IMG/VR virus record: IMGVR_UViG_3300017948_000109
Coordinates: 1-39,914 of that record
DNA length: 39,914 bases
Direction: 5' to 3' (one strand)
Origin: a virus
Part shown: one piece after another, positions 32,251-38,484 of the stretch
Numbering within the stretch: position 1 is the first letter of the stretch
Layout of the letters: every line of letters starts with the position of its first letter
The notes under the pieces: generated by a model
The model's input: only the letters and a program-made list of their open reading frames with translations
What the model was told of the DNA's origin: nothing
Database searches by the model: none
Position numbers and translations under genes: made by a program

Positions 32251-32394
32251 TTAGAACGTAACCATCGCAGTCAGCACCGCCGCAGCGATCCAGTAGACGC
32301 ATCTACGCCAGTCGCCATTGTACCCGTAAATGGCAGACGACAGCAGGTTTATGGTTATCAGCATCAGGGGCAGCATCCTTGTGTAGGTTATCAC
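32251..32394 (-). CDS. Small two-helix membrane protein
   Basis: A 47-residue frame from GTG 32394 to TAA 32253-32251. It opens with a hydrophobic stretch (about residues 7-22, with LPLMLITINLL), then a short loop with NGDWRR and a second hydrophobic helix (33-46, WIAAAVLTAMVTF). The GTG overlaps the preceding gene's stop (GTGA) and GAGGGAGG lies just upstream, which is strong evidence for coupled translation. It is probably an inner-membrane protein. Its role is unknown; it might be a holin-like or superinfection factor but no motif shows this. Confidence 0.62.
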   Translation of the reverse strand: MITYTRMLPLMLITINLLSSAIYGYNGDWRRCVYWIAAAVLTAMVTF

Positions 32395-33623
32395 GCCGCC
32401 TCCCTCTGATAACTCAACGCCTGTTGTGACGTTATTGCGCCAATCATCTTCACATAACGCCTGGGCACGACATGGAGCGTCAATGCGTCTATCCAGATTT
32501 TCCGGGTCTTGTTGAAGTAGGCCTTCGCCCGAGCCTGTTGCTGCTGGATATCAAAAAGCTGTGTATTCCCCAACAAAGTCTCAGCCCTAGCCTTACGCCC
32601 CTGCAGCATGGGATGACCGATACCAGCCTCGGTAATCCGGATCACATTCGCATGTTTATCCAGTATTTCCCTTTCGTGTCCCGCCATCACGGCGAGTGCC
32701 AGCCCCGCCAATTGATCCAGCGTCGGTGTATTGGGGATGTACGTACAGAGATCTGCAAGCCGCGTCCCATTGCGCTCTGCAATAGCCACAGATAGACAGC
32801 CTTCCCCCTTATTGGCAAGCCCCCTTCGCTTTCGTACCAGGACCATGGCATTATCACCAACAAGCTTTATCTCCTCGCCTCGAAGAAAGGCTTTTGTGCC
32901 TTCTTCGCCCACGATGGATAGGGCTACTTTCAGGGACTTTTTGATGATCTTCTGGTTTATCTTCGCGTCCTCTCGCGAGGTCCTACGTAGGAACTCGTTT
33001 GCAGAAGGGGGTAACGGTAAAAGATTGGTCGATATCTCAGGATTGCACTGAGTCATCAACTCCCGCACTTCTCTCTGGATCGACTCATCTCGTTGAGGGA
33101 GCCACTTATCCATCCGTGCCACAACAATGCTGGCAGCATCACGCAGTTGTGACCACTCATTCTCATAGTTTCTCACGCACTTGCGAATATGCTCCGGGGA
33201 TTCCAGCTTCCGTACCAAGTTAGGAAAGATCTTACCTTTCCTCATTCTAGGTTTCTTGCGGAAGTCTTTACAATAGCCCCCTTCCACCTCATCCCCAATG
33301 GCCCACGAGGCAAGGACCTCCGCTAGTTCGGTGATCCCCCAGGACATCCAAAGCAAGCCTTCAAAGATGATCCCCGAGCGACGCGTGTCTGACACGTTAA
33401 GTAATAAATTATCCGCGTATCGGGCCAGCTTTTCGCAGCGGCTCCTTCTATCTTGGAGTTTTAGGCGCCAAGGCAACGACGCATAGGCGTCGTTGCCCCT
33501 GACACAGGTGATATCAAGCATCTCCCGGTCACTACCGTAGAGCCGCAATGCCGTGGCAGTGCCTGTGTCCAGTTCCATGGACTCCACGGCATTATCGAGA
33601 AAATACTCTACGAAGTGATCCAT
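32391..33623 (-). CDS. Unrecognised 410-residue phage protein
   Basis: A 410-residue protein with no recognised domain. The N-terminal half is mostly helical with many Arg/Glu pairs; the middle contains the LPLPPSANEFLRRTSREDAKINQKIIKKSLKVALSIVGEEGTKAFLRGEEI stretch; the C-terminal third has QQQQARAKAYF, an Ala/Gln-rich helix, and a basic end. Seven Cys residues are scattered without a metal-binding arrangement. It starts right after the stop of its upstream neighbour, with AAGGGGGG ahead of the ATG, and is coupled to the small membrane protein downstream. Neighbours suggest an early or middle function. Confidence 0.7.
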   Translation of the reverse strand: MDHFVEYFLDNAVESMELDTGTATALRLYGSDREMLDITCVRGNDAYASLPWRLKLQDRRSRCEKLARYADNLLLNVSDTRRSGIIFEGLLWMSWGITELAEVLASWAIGDEVEGGYCKDFRKKPRMRKGKIFPNLVRKLESPEHIRKCVRNYENEWSQLRDAASIVVARMDKWLPQRDESIQREVRELMTQCNPEISTNLLPLPPSANEFLRRTSREDAKINQKIIKKSLKVALSIVGEEGTKAFLRGEEIKLVGDNAMVLVRKRRGLANKGEGCLSVAIAERNGTRLADLCTYIPNTPTLDQLAGLALAVMAGHEREILDKHANVIRITEAGIGHPMLQGRKARAETLLGNTQLFDIQQQQARAKAYFNKTRKIWIDALTLHVVPRRYVKMIGAITSQQALSYQREAA

Positions 33624-33980
33624 CTAGCCCCCCTTGCGTTGCTGCACACCTATGGATTCCGACTTAGCAATTTCTTTCGCGTCCTTGCTGACGCGCGACT
33701 TCTTGACTTTCTCTTTTGGAGCGGCGGTAACCTCCCCACCACCCGACTCGACAAACTTCAAGATATCCTCGTCAGGGATCGCCAGCTTGCGGAATTTCTT
33801 GGCGTCGGCAGGATTTGTGATAGAACAACTCATCCGCGAACCGCCTCGGTCCACGATGAAGAATGTCACTCCCGCCGCCATCTTCTTGCGGATAATCTCC
33901 TCCATTTCCGCGTCGCGATCTTCGGACCAGGCGATCGTGGTGTCGCCGGTATGGTTCAAAAGGGTTAGTCTTCGTGTCAT
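33624..33980 (-). CDS. Small hypothetical protein with Lys-rich tail
   Basis: A 118-residue protein: a beta-strand start MTRRLTLLNHTGDTTIAWSED, a helix DAEMEEIIRKKMAAGVTFFIVD (23-44), a central FRKLAIPDEDILKFVESGGGE and a basic tail rich in Lys, Ser and Arg. The N-terminal pattern occurs in many tailed phages without known role. GGAGG is upstream. Divergently transcribed from the nuclease at 34016, with only 35 bases between, so the two may share a control region. Confidence 0.65.
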   Translation of the reverse strand: MTRRLTLLNHTGDTTIAWSEDRDAEMEEIIRKKMAAGVTFFIVDRGGSRMSCSITNPADAKKFRKLAIPDEDILKFVESGGGEVTAAPKEKVKKSRVSKDAKEIAKSESIGVQQRKGG

Positions 33981-34015
33981 TTTTTATCTCCTCCACTTAA
34001 GGGATACGCCCCTAC

Positions 34016-34417
34016 ATGTCCAAACGCGACGGCGACTTACGTAGTATCTTCAAGAGAAACCTCAAAGACTTCATGTGGCTTGCTATCGAGTCAGGTATGA
34101 CGGGTCCCGGCATTCCTGACTCCTGGTACATCGCCCCCACAGGCGTTCCTGGCTGGATTGAACACAAGAAGCCCCCGCACAAAGTCACCATAGAGCAGGG
34201 CGCGATCCTATCGCGCATGGTCCGCATGGGGGGCCGCGCCTTCGTGGCGTTACGGCTCGAAGAAGAAGAGCTTCGCCTTTATCACGGCAGCGTAGCCCCG
34301 CAACTGGCGCAGCTTACGTACCAGCGTATCCGTGAAGGCGTGCCCTATCTGGGCGCTTGGACCGGGGTCCCCGCTCGGTGGGACTGGGTTCGTATCAGGC
34401 AGATCCTTGGGGAGTAG
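34016..34417 (+). CDS. VRR-NUC-like PD-(D/E)xK nuclease
   Basis: A 133-residue protein with the core of the VRR-NUC/Holliday-junction-like nuclease fold: GIPDSWYI (32-39, Asp35), WIEHKK (47-52, Glu49 and Lys51), then an EQG-type helix (60-62) and MGGRAFVALR. This is the PD-(D/E)xK arrangement. Such phage nucleases cut branched or flapped DNA during replication and recombination. It is the only + strand gene between 29482 and the right end. Its last 168 bases are also covered by a minus-strand gene. Confidence 0.78.
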   Translation: MSKRDGDLRSIFKRNLKDFMWLAIESGMTGPGIPDSWYIAPTGVPGWIEHKKPPHKVTIEQGAILSRMVRMGGRAFVALRLEEEELRLYHGSVAPQLAQLTYQRIREGVPYLGAWTGVPARWDWVRIRQILGE

Positions 34418-34717
34418 GCTTTTGAGGAAGGACAACTCCTCTTTCGCCGCAGCTTTTTGTTGTGTTGTCTTAGCCGAAAATGGAAGTACTACGGACCCAT
34501 AAGGGTCCACAGCCTGTGTCCATGCCGTTTTATAGGGTGTATTATTACAGGAAATATCATTACTTGACTCCGCTACAGGACAACCTGCGCAATTGTTTCG
34601 CCAAAATAATACACATAGTGGGCAATTATGGATACCATCATCCACCCCGGTGCCTGCGACAATCGCCTCCCACTTCTTAATACTGCCATGAAGTGCTTTG
34701 AGCGTTCTCTGGTCCAT
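34250..34717 (-). CDS. Cys-rich conserved phage protein
   Basis: A 155-residue protein. I start it at ATG 34717 (the sixth-codon Met of the longest frame) because GAAGGAGGG lies just ahead. The N-terminal 65 residues are conserved-looking: KKWEAIVAGTGVDDGIHNCPLCVLFW, then CAGCPV and a further Cys before TPY, a likely zinc site. From memory, this CPLC/CxxCPV pattern occurs in other phage proteins of unknown role. The last 50 residues are Pro/Lys-rich and lie antisense to the nuclease gene. The C-terminal tail may vary among relatives. Confidence 0.65.
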   Translation of the reverse strand: MDQRTLKALHGSIKKWEAIVAGTGVDDGIHNCPLCVLFWRNNCAGCPVAESSNDISCNNTPYKTAWTQAVDPYGSVVLPFSAKTTQQKAAAKEELSFLKSLLPKDLPDTNPVPPSGDPGPSAQIGHAFTDTLVRKLRQLRGYAAVIKAKLFFFEP

Positions 34718-34735
34718 GATTCCCTCCTTCACTTC

Positions 34736-34873
34736 CTAACGACTCGCCGCTGCTTCAAGAAGCATGCCCGTCTTCCACGCCCCCTTAAACCAATCTTCGC
34801 CAGATGCTTTCGATAGTCCTTGCAAAGGGGCCATGGTTTCTGAGCGCGGATCAAACGCCACATGTGCATTCAT
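34736..34873 (-). CDS. Short hypothetical protein
   Basis: A 45-residue frame from ATG 34873, which overlaps the upstream stop (ATGA), to TAG 34738-34736. The protein is polar in the first half and ends in an amphipathic helix (FKGAWKTGMLLEAAASR). No family known to me. The coupling with its neighbour and the otherwise empty gap support it. Confidence 0.5.
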   Translation of the reverse strand: MNAHVAFDPRSETMAPLQGLSKASGEDWFKGAWKTGMLLEAAASR

Positions 34874-35214
34874 CCTTTCCCGTGCCACGTGGCCCCGCCA
34901 TCGTGGCTATGCACACCCTGTGCGACGACTTGGCGGTTTACTTTTGTACCGGCCAATTCCTCCGCACGCATGATTTGCGTGCGGGTTAACATAGAGCCAC
35001 GTGTCAGCAACGTCCGATAAGCGCATGCATCGGTAACCCCATTGCGGATACGCTCCCATTCCGATCCGACAAAAGCAATGGCGCCCTGCTTACCCACTAC
35101 GACATTCACGCGCTTCTTCATGATGAGCAGATTTAGCTCATCGATGATTCGCTTTATCTCGGTGACCCTCTGGGCGAGGGTCTGGTTGGGTTGTCTGACG
35201 GATTCGCAGGGCAT
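34870..35214 (-). CDS. Conserved phage hypothetical protein (HSHDGGATWH type)
   Basis: A 114-residue, largely helical protein ending in a conserved tail: RAEELAGTKVNRQVVAQGV and HSHDGGATWHGKG. The segments VVVGKQGAIAFVGSEW (38-53) and NGVTDACAYRTLLTRGS (58-74) also look familiar from tailed-phage proteins of this size. His and Asp residues of the tail could bind metal, but no reaction is known. It starts three bases after the upstream gene and is coupled to the short gene at 34736. Confidence 0.68.
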   Translation of the reverse strand: MPCESVRQPNQTLAQRVTEIKRIIDELNLLIMKKRVNVVVGKQGAIAFVGSEWERIRNGVTDACAYRTLLTRGSMLTRTQIMRAEELAGTKVNRQVVAQGVHSHDGGATWHGKG

Positions 35215-35217
35215 GGG

Positions 35218-36036
35218 CTAGCCCTCTTCTGTCCAAGCACCTTCAATCATGGAAAGACGTGATCTGCTTTCCAAGCTCGGTTCGCCCAGGATCGGTTCGT
35301 CCAAGCTTACCTCCTCCAGATCAATCGCCCGCGCCTCCCCCTTCACTTCGCCCACAGTATCGTCCCCATCGAGGTCCAAGAATGCCGTCCGGGCCAACTC
35401 CAGCACGTGCAGAGATTGCTTATCCACTTCCTGTGCCGCTTGCTCGCCGGCCTTGACGATGCGCGTAGCGGCCTCGCGGGCGGCGTCTACGACGTTCCGC
35501 ACCTTCTCTGCTGCCTCTCCCGACATCATGCGCCCAAGGGCCTTGGCGCGCGTTGCCGCCACCCGGATCCTTGTCGGATCGACGTTCTCAATCCCGTCTT
35601 TCATTTCCGAGATCAGATCCTGAATCTCGTTCGAAATGGCCCGCACAGCTTCCACATCGTTGTCAGCGACAACACCACAAAGGATAAACACCTTGAGGCA
35701 GGTGAGCTTCGCTACCCCATTGAAGGCATCCACGGCGGCGCGGGACTCTTTCACGGCCGCGTCCAGGTCCTGCGCGAGGTCCTTGGGGCAGAGCATGCCG
35801 AAGGAAGTTTGCACACAGACTCGACGCAGGGGCGCCGCTGCGTCGGCGCGAGCGCGCTTGGCTAACTCGAACTCGGCCGGGTCCTTTACGACGCGCTTGG
35901 TTTCCCAGGAAGCCTCTTCGGTGCCCTCGTCAGTGAGGTGCTCCGACTGGATTATGGTTTTCTCATACGTCACGTTGTTGACGATGCTGGTACGCATGAC
36001 AACGAGAATGCCTGGGCGAAGTGTGGTTTTGTCCAT
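35218..36036 (-). CDS. Conserved phage hypothetical protein, helical C-terminal half
   Basis: A 272-residue protein. Residues 1-60 are beta-rich with KTTLRPGILVVMRTSIVNNVTYEK, followed by VKDPAEFELAKRARADAAAPLR and VCVQTSFGMLCP. Residues 90-215 are a long Ala/Glu/Lys/Arg-rich helical region (DAAVKESRAAVDAF, EVDKQSLHVLELA) that may form a coiled coil, and the tail is acidic. Its leader, GGGGAGACACAAACATGGA, is identical to that of the gene at 36388. Seen in phage genomes as a conserved unknown; the role is not established. Confidence 0.7.
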   Translation of the reverse strand: MDKTTLRPGILVVMRTSIVNNVTYEKTIIQSEHLTDEGTEEASWETKRVVKDPAEFELAKRARADAAAPLRRVCVQTSFGMLCPKDLAQDLDAAVKESRAAVDAFNGVAKLTCLKVFILCGVVADNDVEAVRAISNEIQDLISEMKDGIENVDPTRIRVAATRAKALGRMMSGEAAEKVRNVVDAAREAATRIVKAGEQAAQEVDKQSLHVLELARTAFLDLDGDDTVGEVKGEARAIDLEEVSLDEPILGEPSLESRSRLSMIEGAWTEEG

Positions 36037-36067
36037 GTTTGTGTCTCCCCTGTGTTAACTTGCGGGT

Positions 36068-36391
36068 TTAGATGCTGACGCTTATGTCGGCATCTGGATT
36101 TTCCTGACACGCCTGAAGCAGTTTTTCGAGCCACGGAACGAAGTCATCGTAGGTTCCCCAGCCGTTTGGCGCATCGAACGCTTTGTATCGAGCCGGATCT
36201 GCCTTCATTAGGGCAATGCCCTGTGATAGAGGCGCAATGAGATGCTGCGCGAGAGTGATGCCTTCTTCTTTTGGATGCCAGAGGTGTTCATAAAACCCCG
36301 CAGCATTTGCCATCCTGCCAAGATTATGGGTGATATTCGCATGAAAGACCTCGGTCGGTCTTATTGCGGTCAAGTAGATATCCAAGCTCAT
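36068..36391 (-). CDS. Conserved phage hypothetical protein (NITHNLGxMA type)
   Basis: A 107-residue protein. I start at ATG 36391, where GAGGCGGGAAT precedes it and the ATG overlaps the upstream stop (ATGA); the longer frame to 36532 has no such site and overlaps the membrane-protein gene. It contains FHANITHNLGRMANAAGFYEHLWHPKEEGIT and DAPNGWGTYDDFVPWLEKLLQAC, patterns I know from small phage and plasmid proteins of unknown function. The pairing of NITHNL with GWGxYDxFVPWLE is diagnostic. No catalytic site is assignable. Confidence 0.75.
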   Translation of the reverse strand: MSLDIYLTAIRPTEVFHANITHNLGRMANAAGFYEHLWHPKEEGITLAQHLIAPLSQGIALMKADPARYKAFDAPNGWGTYDDFVPWLEKLLQACQENPDADISVSI

Positions 36392-36582
36392 ATTCCCGCC
36401 TCTTTTTCCAGCTGCAAAAAAACATACACAAGAAAGGCACAGAGAAGCATGACAGCCCCTGCCAACCCGGCCCAACCGAGCAAGAGATAACAAAACACCA
36501 AAAAAGCCGCTATGGTAGCTATAGTTAGCCACCTTCGCACATTTTCAAGTGTTTTCCGGTCTTTAGAGATATCTTTTTCCAT
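36388..36582 (-). CDS. Small two-helix membrane protein
   Basis: A 64-residue protein with a charged N-terminus (MEKDISKDRKTLENVRRW) and two hydrophobic segments, about residues 20-34 (TIATIAAFLVFCYLL) and 38-57 (GLAGAVMLLCAFLVYVFLQL). It ends in KEAGI. It follows the shared leader GGGGAGACACAAACATGGA and is coupled downstream to 36068. Likely an inner-membrane protein; whether it is lysis- or entry-related is unknown. Confidence 0.7.
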   Translation of the reverse strand: MEKDISKDRKTLENVRRWLTIATIAAFLVFCYLLLGWAGLAGAVMLLCAFLVYVFLQLEKEAGI

Positions 36583-36601
36583 GTTTGTGTCTCCCCGTGC
36601 T
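36583..36601 (-). promoter_or_regulatory. Shared translation leader, copy B
   Basis: On the minus strand the bases just before ATG 36582 read GGGGAGACACAAAC. The same sequence, extended through ATGGA to 19 identical bases, precedes ATG 36036 (at about 36037-36052). A related GGGGAGATCACCAC precedes the AAA+ gene at 38286. A shared ribosome site or control element for early genes is likely. Confidence 0.55.
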
Positions 36602-36626
36602 GGTGTGACTTTTTATCCCACATGTT

Positions 36627-36656
36627 GGCCCCACTATCAATCAGAATAGTGGGACC
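36627..36656. other. Inverted repeat / possible stem-loop
   Basis: Arms 36627-36637 and 36646-36656 form an eleven-base-pair stem on the minus-strand transcript with one G-U pair and an eight-base loop; on the plus strand the same arms have one C-A mismatch. It lies in the gap after the AAA+ gene and before the leader of 36388. No U-rich run follows on the minus strand, so a simple intrinsic terminator is not supported. Confidence 0.6.
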
Positions 36657-36670
36657 GGCGATCACGAATT

Positions 36671-36696
36671 GTTACAGAGTAGGGTTACAGAGTAAG
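36671..36696. repeat. Tandem 13-base repeat at the end of the AAA+ gene
   Basis: GTTACAGAGTAGG at 36671-36683 is followed directly by GTTACAGAGTAAG at 36684-36696 (plus-strand reading), one base different, and a third GTTAC starts at 36696 across the AAA+ stop codon. The bases just ahead, GATCACGAATTGTTAC (36660-36675), recur at 38366-38381, on the other side of the same gene. Confidence 0.6.
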
Positions 36697-38286
36697 TTAC
36701 ACCTCAATCACCCGCAGCGCCGGAGCGCCCGCCGTTGGCGCAGTCTCCTCCGAAGAAGCCATGCGCGCCCTTCCCTTGGCCCAGGCCCGAAGCTTCTCGA
36801 TTTTCTCGGCGGCGAGCTTGCCGAGCGGGACTACGGTCTTGGCAGCTGCGATGAGGTCCTGGCTTGTCAGGGGACGAGCGCCGTCTGCGAAGGAAGCGAA
36901 CATGGCGTCGGGCACGATGGCCGCCAGTTCCGCACCCACAAAGCCCTCACAGGCCGCTGCGACAGCCGCAAGGCCTGGCAGAGCGTCGTTCTGGCCATTG
37001 GCACGAAGCGCCGCTTTGAGGATGCTCAGGCGCTCCTGTGATGTGGGCAGGTCCGTGAAGAAGACCTCGTTAAAGCGCCCCTTCCGAAGCAGTTCCGGGG
37101 GCAGCGATTCAACATTGTTTGCAGTCGCAACGACAAAGGCACTCCCCTGCCGATCCTGCATCCAGGACAAAATCGCCCCAAGCGCGTCCGCCGAGACCCC
37201 GCCGTCGCCGGCAGGCCCGGTTGCCCCGGCAAGAGCTTTTTCGATTTCATCCACCCAAACGACACAGCGTCCGATAGCCTCGATGATACGGAAAGCTTTT
37301 CGAAGATTTCCCTCAGAGTCCCCGACATACTTGGAGCGCAAGGCACCCATATCCAGGCGCAAAAGCGGGATACTCCAGGCCGTGGCGATAGCCTTCGCGG
37401 TGAGGGACTTTCCCGTGCCGGGGACTCCGGCTAATAACACCCCTCGCGGAGATTGGAGGCCATACGCACGCGCCTCAGGCGTGAAAGCTGCCCGACGTTG
37501 GACGAGCCAGCCCTTGAGAATATCCAAACCGCCTACGGCATCAAGGCCTCCGGGGATCGGATCAATCCATTCCAGAACTTTCTCCCGTGCGATCACGCGC
37601 TTTTTTTCGCGAGATACTTCGATCGGATCGATGCGACGCCATTGTACCAATGACTTGGAGAAGATCGCCTGACTCTCTTCTCCAGACAAACCGACAGCGG
37701 CGTCGATCGCGATATCCCGATCGCCTTCCAGCAAGGCCGTATCCCGCATTTTCTCGGGCAAAGACTCCAATGTCGTATCCAGAATCGAAGCGATCTCCGT
37801 GCGATCCGGCACGGCCCACTCTACTACCGTTGTATGGCCCGCCAGTTCCAGGGGGATCTCGCCGGATGGCGAAAGGATGATCACAGCCTGCGACTTCTCA
37901 CGAATCACTTGCGGCAGGGTACGTGTGAGATTCTTTAGAGCACGCTGGACCGACGCGAAATTCGGACCCGAAGACAGCCACACGTGCATGTCGCGGAGGA
38001 TCCAGACAGTCCGTCGCTCTGCGGCACCATCTGCCAGTGTTTGGATATAGGTCAGCATCTCATCGGGACTGCGCATGTCGGCATTGATTGCCTTCCCTGC
38101 GAGATCGCGCGTACCCCCTGCCAGATCCCACGTCGTTGTCGTGTACCCCGCAGACGCAGCAGCCTCGGCAAGGAAGCGCTCGACACGGGACTCCTCTTGG
38201 GTCACTACCCAAATAAGGGGCGTGCGCGAACGCAAAAGTGCAGCAATGTCGCTTGCGATCTGCTGAGATTTTGTCTTGGTGGTCAT
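36697..38286 (-). CDS. Ycf46-like AAA+ ATPase
   Basis: A 529-residue protein with the two-part Ycf46 layout. The N-terminal half (1-225) is a degenerate ATPase-like domain starting IAALLRSRTPLIWVVTQEESRVERF and containing VILSPSGEIPLELAGHTTVVEWAVPDRTE. The C-terminal half is a complete AAA+ module: Walker A GVPGTGKS (287-294), Walker B VVWVDEIEK (342-350), sensor 1 at ATANN (387-391) and arginine-finger region RKGRF (401-405). The start is ATG 38286 with GGGGAG upstream. Its role is not established, though phage copies occur; it may act in replication or protein remodelling. A promoter-like element lies upstream. Confidence 0.85.
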   Translation of the reverse strand: MTTKTKSQQIASDIAALLRSRTPLIWVVTQEESRVERFLAEAAASAGYTTTTWDLAGGTRDLAGKAINADMRSPDEMLTYIQTLADGAAERRTVWILRDMHVWLSSGPNFASVQRALKNLTRTLPQVIREKSQAVIILSPSGEIPLELAGHTTVVEWAVPDRTEIASILDTTLESLPEKMRDTALLEGDRDIAIDAAVGLSGEESQAIFSKSLVQWRRIDPIEVSREKKRVIAREKVLEWIDPIPGGLDAVGGLDILKGWLVQRRAAFTPEARAYGLQSPRGVLLAGVPGTGKSLTAKAIATAWSIPLLRLDMGALRSKYVGDSEGNLRKAFRIIEAIGRCVVWVDEIEKALAGATGPAGDGGVSADALGAILSWMQDRQGSAFVVATANNVESLPPELLRKGRFNEVFFTDLPTSQERLSILKAALRANGQNDALPGLAAVAAACEGFVGAELAAIVPDAMFASFADGARPLTSQDLIAAAKTVVPLGKLAAEKIEKLRAWAKGRARMASSEETAPTAGAPALRVIEV

Positions 38287-38326
38287 GTGGTGATCTCCCC
38301 TGCGATTAGTTGGGCCAACGACTGGA

Positions 38327-38362
38327 TGTGTACCCAACGCTTGGCTAAGTGTCAACGTTGGG
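38327..38362 (-). promoter_or_regulatory. Promoter-like element inside a palindrome
   Basis: On the minus strand TTGACA (38355-38350) is a perfect -35 box, followed by a 17-base spacer and TACACA (38332-38327), a poor match (3 of 6) to the -10 consensus. The spacer end and the bases before the -35 form an inverted repeat: CCCAACG and CGTTGGG (7-base arms, 38333-38339 and 38356-38362). This is the arrangement of a repressor site over a promoter, reading into the AAA+ gene at 38286. Confidence 0.45.
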
Positions 38363-38391
38363 GGTGATCACGAATTGTTACGAAGAAGCCC

Positions 38392-38484
38392 CTACACCGG
38401 TAGTAGTATCAGTGTGCCTCCCCCTATCCCCAAAAAAACAACACCTATCAACACAAATACCCAGACACAGATATCTTTTATCAT
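38392..38484 (-). CDS. Very short single-helix membrane protein
   Basis: A 30-residue frame from ATG 38484, overlapping the polymerase stop (ATGA), to TAG 38394-38392. Residues 5-29 are almost all hydrophobic (CVWVFVLIGVVFLGIGGG and LILL), so it is a probable transmembrane helix. The start is coupled to the polymerase gene. The ribosome site is only moderate (a run of G about nine bases upstream). No function can be assigned. Confidence 0.5.
   Translation of the reverse strand: MIKDICVWVFVLIGVVFLGIGGGTLILLPV

Noticed and set aside
34480-34980. Short plus-strand frames opposite the Cys-rich and neighbouring genes
   Set aside because: No ribosome sites, poor composition, and antisense to supported minus-strand genes.
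36392-36532. Extended N-terminus for the gene ending at 36068
   Set aside because: It would be the antiframe of most of the membrane-protein gene. ATG 36391 has a strong ribosome site and coupled stop.
36627-36656. Intrinsic terminator for the AAA+ transcript
   Set aside because: The stem is good but the minus-strand sequence after it is not U-rich, so I list it only as an inverted repeat.
36671-36696. Tandem repeats read as a CRISPR array
   Set aside because: Only two copies of 13 bases without spacers and no cas genes.
29478-38286. Helicase, nuclease and AAA+ genes read as a defence island
   Set aside because: They are spread among phage-typical small genes and sit with DNA polymerase in one transcriptional block. 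Replication and recombination roles are simpler, and no known defence gene set is complete.
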